Assembly (NCBI RefSeq): GCF_008868175.1
Contig: NZ_WBKT01000024.1
Coordinates: 1 to 52,378, forward strand
DNA: 52,378 bases
Reading direction: 5' to 3'
From: Micromonospora sp. AMSO31t
GTDB lineage: Bacteria; Actinomycetota; Actinomycetes; Mycobacteriales; Micromonosporaceae
Shown: positions 49,457 to 52,378 of the stretch, in pieces
Position numbering within the stretch: the stretch's first letter is position 1
Layout of the letters: every line of letters starts with the position of its first letter
Notes under the pieces: model-generated
Seen by the model: only the letters and a program-made list of their open reading frames with translations
The model's database searches: none
What the model was told of the DNA's origin: nothing
Translations under genes and position numbers: made by a program

Positions 49457-51382
49457 ATGGACGGGCCGACTCGCGTGTGCTGTCCGGACCGAGTCATCCC
49501 ACCTGTTCTGGAGGCGGTGATCACCGGCGTCTGGCGGCCGAACCGCCAGATCGACAACTCCTCCCCCACCTTCGCCGACGCGGGCTTCAACCCGGGCGGC
49601 CGGTTCCAGTGGCGGGTCCGCGCCCGCTCCGGCGCCACCGCCGAGCCGTACTCGGCGCCGGTGGCCGGCACCACCCGCGCTCCCTGGGGTGATCCCGCCG
49701 TGCCCGGCGAGAACCTCCGGACCCAGTGGGAGACCACGCTCGCGGCGCAGTACACCAGCGACGTCAACGAGTACGCGTACACGGCGGCGGTCGACGAGTT
49801 GAGCGACCGGGTGCGGGTGACCGAGATCGGCCGGACCGCGCTGGGCCGCCCGATCAACATGTTCGTCATCGGTTACCCCACGCCGCCGGCCACGCCGGCG
49901 GCGGTGGCCGCGACCTCACCGCTGATGGTCAACTGCAACGTGCACGGCAACGAGCCCGGTGACCGGGAGGCGTGCCTGATCATGGCCCGCCAGCTGGCGT
50001 TCAGCAACGACCCCCGGACGCTGGACCTGCTGGCGCACACCACGGTGCTCATCGTGCCCACCATCAACGGCGACGGCCGGGCGGCCAACACCCGCGGCAA
50101 CTCCACCGGCCAGGACCTGAACCGGGACTACTCGCTGATCCGCCAGCCGGAAACCTTCGCGCTGGTGCGGATGCTGCGCGACTACCGCCCGGTGGCCGGC
50201 TACGACGGGCACGAGTTCGGCAACTCCAGCGCCGGCGACCTGCCGATGCTGCCGCCGCGGCACCAGAACGTCGCCCAGCCGATCTTCGACGAGTCGCAGG
50301 ACATGATCGAGGGCCACATGTACACGCAGGGCGCCAAGGACGGCTGGTGGCCCTGCCCGTACGGGTGCAACGGCGGAGGGAACGTCGGGCTGAGCGAGGA
50401 GACCATCCTGCGCAACACGCTGGGCCTCAAGAACGTGGTGAACTCCCTGCTGGAGCTGCGCAGCGCCGGTGGCGCCACCCGGCCGGACGAGGGCAACACG
50501 GCGAACAACCGGCGGCGCAAGGCGTACTCGGCGCTCTGGACCTTCAACCAGTTCCTCGACTACCACCGCGCCAGCCTCAAGGAGATCACCTCGGCGCGGG
50601 CCGGCGGGATCACGTTCCAGGTGTCGAACACCGGCCGGATCGTCTTCCGCGGCTCCCGGCCGATCGCCGCGTACCCGTCGCCCCACGCGGGCGAGGCCCC
50701 GCCGCCCCTGGACGCCCCGCGCGAGGACCAGATCCTCACCGACGTGCCGTGCGCCTACCGGCTCACCGAGGAGCAGTACCACGGCGAGCGCACCGACGGC
50801 CCGGCCGGCCAGCGGACCACCGTGGCACAGCGGCTGGCCGCGCACGGCTGGAAGGTCGTCACGGTCGCCGGCAGGTACCTCGTGCCGCTGGCCCAGCCCG
50901 AACGCGGGCTCATTCCGCTGCTGCTCGACGGGCAGGCGGTGGAGAAGCTGGTCGACGCCGAGCGGGTCTACCCGACGGTGACCGGCCGGCACACCGGCCC
51001 GCTGGTGGTCTCCGGCGTCACCTGCCTGCGGGACGCCACGGTGGCCGGCCCGGTCCGGGTGCGGCCGGGCGGCACGCTGGTCGCCACCGGCTCGTCGATC
51101 ACCGGCCCGGTGGACGCCACCGGCGCGGCCGGGGTTTTCCTGACCGACAGCACGGTCACCGGCCCGGTCCGGGTGGCGCAGGGCACCGGCCCGGTGGTGG
51201 TCGTCGACACGAAGGTCACCGGCCCGGTCGAGGTGTCGGACAACCGCGGCGAGGCGCCGCTGGTCGCGGCCAACACCGTGACCGGCCCCCTGCGCTGCGG
51301 CGGCAACAGCCCGGCACCGGTCGACCTCGGGCTGGGCAACTCGGTGCTCGGCCCGAAGAGCGGCCAGTGCGCGAGCCTCTGA
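49457..51382 (+). CDS. M14 zinc carboxypeptidase, N-terminally truncated
   Basis: 641 aa. The peptidase part (about 90-375) has zinc ligands His163 and Glu166 in NCNVHGNEPGD and His252 in GYDGHEFG; a likely catalytic Glu is 333 in LLELRSAGG. The N-terminus (MDGPTRVCC) has no signal peptide, though such proteins are normally secreted. It enters in the middle of an Fn3-like domain (FNPGGRFQWRVRARSG...SAPVAGTTR), so the front appears lost. The C-terminal 120 residues are VTGPVxV repeats at about 22-residue spacing, likely a beta-helix. ATG 49457 is the first in-frame start; GTG 49517 with GGAGG is an alternative. Confidence 0.75.
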   Translation: MDGPTRVCCPDRVIPPVLEAVITGVWRPNRQIDNSSPTFADAGFNPGGRFQWRVRARSGATAEPYSAPVAGTTRAPWGDPAVPGENLRTQWETTLAAQYTSDVNEYAYTAAVDELSDRVRVTEIGRTALGRPINMFVIGYPTPPATPAAVAATSPLMVNCNVHGNEPGDREACLIMARQLAFSNDPRTLDLLAHTTVLIVPTINGDGRAANTRGNSTGQDLNRDYSLIRQPETFALVRMLRDYRPVAGYDGHEFGNSSAGDLPMLPPRHQNVAQPIFDESQDMIEGHMYTQGAKDGWWPCPYGCNGGGNVGLSEETILRNTLGLKNVVNSLLELRSAGGATRPDEGNTANNRRRKAYSALWTFNQFLDYHRASLKEITSARAGGITFQVSNTGRIVFRGSRPIAAYPSPHAGEAPPPLDAPREDQILTDVPCAYRLTEEQYHGERTDGPAGQRTTVAQRLAAHGWKVVTVAGRYLVPLAQPERGLIPLLLDGQAVEKLVDAERVYPTVTGRHTGPLVVSGVTCLRDATVAGPVRVRPGGTLVATGSSITGPVDATGAAGVFLTDSTVTGPVRVAQGTGPVVVVDTKVTGPVEVSDNRGEAPLVAANTVTGPLRCGGNSPAPVDLGLGNSVLGPKSGQCASL

Positions 51383-51392
51383 CCCGTTGACC

Positions 51393-51434
51393 GTCGTACC
51401 GGCAGGTCCGGCCTCCCGGGCCTGCCGGTACGAC
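51393..51434 (+). terminator. Terminator after M14 peptidase gene
   Basis: A 14-bp perfect stem (51393-51406 with 51421-51434) and 14-base loop that can itself pair, 11 bases past the stop at 51382. Confidence 0.75.
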
Positions 51435-51455
51435 CCGACTCGACCGGAGAATGCC

Positions 51456-52160
51456 GTGGAACCGCCCGTCATCCCCCCGCGATCCCGATCTCTCCCCCGG
51501 CTCCGGTGGCCGGCCCGCCGGCGGCGGACCGCCGCGCTCGCCGCGGGCGCGCTGGCCCTGATGCTCACCGGCACGGGCTGCTCCGGCCCCGGCGCCGCTT
51601 CGCCGGCTGCGGCCGGCGGCGCCGCACCGACCGCGGCGCCTCTCGTGAGCGGCCCGCTGTGCGACCTGCTGCCCTCCGGCAGCGACCCGGGCAACCCGGC
51701 GGCGCTGGCCGGTCAGCCGGCCGAGGCGGCCCTGCAGTGGCTGCCCGTCCTCACCACCTTCGAGGCGGCGGTGCGGGCGTCCGGCATGTCCGCCGACCTG
51801 CACGGCGGCCCGGGGGTGACCATCCTGGCCCCGACCGACGACGCCTTCGCCGCCAAGTTCTCCGAGGACGACCTGGACCACCTGTTGCTGGCCGAGAAGG
51901 ACAAGCTCCGCGGCCTGCTCCGCGAACACCTCGTCGCCGGGTCGCTGTCGCTGGCCGACCTGGTGGCCGCGGGCACGGTCACCACGCTCGCCGGCACCAC
52001 GGTGACGGTCACCGGGGGCGGGGGGACGGCCCGCCTGGCCGGTCAGGCCGACACCGTGTGCGCCGACTACCGGGCCGCCGGCGCGCGGATCCACATCATC
52101 AACCACGTGCTCGGCAGCCTGCCCACCACCGGCGGCGAGGGCGGGCACCGCGCCCACTGA
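51456..52160 (+). CDS. Fasciclin-domain lipoprotein
   Basis: 234 aa from GTG 51456 (GGAG six bases upstream). A signal peptide with Arg-rich start (RWPARRRRTAALAAGALALM) and lipobox LTGTGC, so the mature protein is lipid-anchored. After an Ala/Pro linker a fasciclin (FAS1) domain (about 92-225): LPVLTTFEAAVRASGMSADL, the H1 motif VTILAPTDDAFAAKF, HLVAGSLSLADLVAAGTVTT and the H2-like IHIINHVLGSL. It resembles mycobacterial MPT83/MPT70-type adhesion proteins. A second signal-peptide ORF follows after 77 bases. Confidence 0.87.
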   Translation: MEPPVIPPRSRSLPRLRWPARRRRTAALAAGALALMLTGTGCSGPGAASPAAAGGAAPTAAPLVSGPLCDLLPSGSDPGNPAALAGQPAEAALQWLPVLTTFEAAVRASGMSADLHGGPGVTILAPTDDAFAAKFSEDDLDHLLLAEKDKLRGLLREHLVAGSLSLADLVAAGTVTTLAGTTVTVTGGGGTARLAGQADTVCADYRAAGARIHIINHVLGSLPTTGGEGGHRAH

Positions 52161-52237
52161 CTCTTGCTCCAGGAAACCGCAGCTCATACGTTCGATCCAG
52201 CTCGCTCGATCTGCCCCCGAGTGAAACGAGGCATCCG

Positions 52238-52378
52238 ATGCGCCTGTCGAAGCGCCCGCACAGGGCGGTCCCCACGAGAAGAACGGCCGGCGTCGCCGCG
52301 CTGCTCCTGCTCGCCGGCCTGACGCCGTTGCTCGGAGGCGCGCCGGCCGTTCTTCTCGTGGGGACCGCCCTGTGCGGG
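52238..52378 (+). CDS. Secreted protein, 5' part only
   Basis: ATG 52238 with GAGG seven bases upstream opens MRLSKRPHRAVPTRRTAGVA and a hydrophobic stretch typical of a signal peptide. The frame runs off the window. Bases 52341-52378 repeat upstream DNA in inverted form, so only about the first 34 residues are trustworthy. In related loci a second secreted fasciclin protein often follows; this is inference only. Confidence 0.5.
   Translation, partial: MRLSKRPHRAVPTRRTAGVAALLLLAGLTPLLGGAPAVLLVGTALCG
52255..52378. repeat. 38-bp perfect inverted repeat ending at the window edge
   Basis: Bases 52255-52292 and 52341-52378 are exact reverse complements over 38 bases, with a 48-base spacer. The right arm ends on the last base. 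A natural structure could exist, but a fold-back assembly or library artefact at a contig end is more likely. Confidence 0.9.

Overview
The window is GC-rich DNA with actinobacterial gene families throughout: a SigB/F/G-type sigma factor, a GAF-ANTAR regulator, an AfsR/SARP regulator, SecA2, GpgS, a TreX-TreY-TreZ operon and an Rv2629-like eRF1 homologue. Codon style and gene set fit Micromonosporaceae best (inference). No rRNA, tRNA, CRISPR array or complete insertion sequence was found. The last 38 bases are a perfect reverse complement of DNA 86 bases upstream and stop exactly at the window edge, so the window is probably a whole contig ending in a fold-back.

Layout. 1-6.2 kb: a JmjC/cupin hydroxylase behind a tiny Asp/Gly-rich repeat peptide, a PIG-L deacetylase, two DUF72 proteins, DUF2267, a TraR/DksA protein and a kinase-like protein without its P-loop. 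6.3-10.6 kb: two related winged-helix genes, one of them a rhodanese/winged-helix chimera, a cysteine dioxygenase with a palindromic operator, a cupin, DUF3500 and a methyltransferase. 10.7-18.5 kb: DUF2231, a leader ORF coupled to GAF-ANTAR, SecA2, an ABC exporter and a two-gene oxidoreductase operon. 18.7-25.9 kb: GpgS and a GT4 enzyme, DUF4383, a STAS-HATPase fusion with a frameshift, a solo ctaD, and a sigma factor with a C-terminal STAS domain. 25.9-34.6 kb: an unrecognised protein, a ThDP enzyme coupled to an eRF1-like protein, a membrane protein, a dehalogenase-like hydrolase, a frameshifted DUF3817, a GCS2-type ligase and a GNAT. 34.7-46.1 kb: a secreted RTX-like protein, a broken SARP regulator, treX-treY-treZ and a divergent GT4. 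46.2-52.4 kb: a lower-GC pair of small divergent genes around CTAG repeats, a GNAT, an esterase, a NUDIX protein, an orphan response regulator, an N-terminally truncated M14 peptidase, a fasciclin lipoprotein and a cut secreted ORF.

How it fits together. The strongest theme is a general-stress circuit. Promoters of the form GTTT-N16-GGGTA(A/G/T), the SigF/SigB class, lie before the TraR gene, DUF2231, the leader/GAF-ANTAR unit and the STAS-HATPase gene. Looser versions precede DUF4383, ctaD and the repeat-peptide/JmjC operon. The same window encodes a sigma factor of that class and a probable anti-sigma kinase, both fused to STAS domains, which suggests an unusual partner-switching layout. 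TreXYZ (glycogen to trehalose) and GpgS (glucosylglycerate) add compatible-solute synthesis to the same stress theme.

Caution. Three genes carry single-base indels in G or C runs (about 22229, 32072 and 36339) and the end is a fold-back. Sequencing or assembly error is therefore a real alternative to gene decay for these, and for the oddities at 7.2, 37.1 and 49.5 kb.
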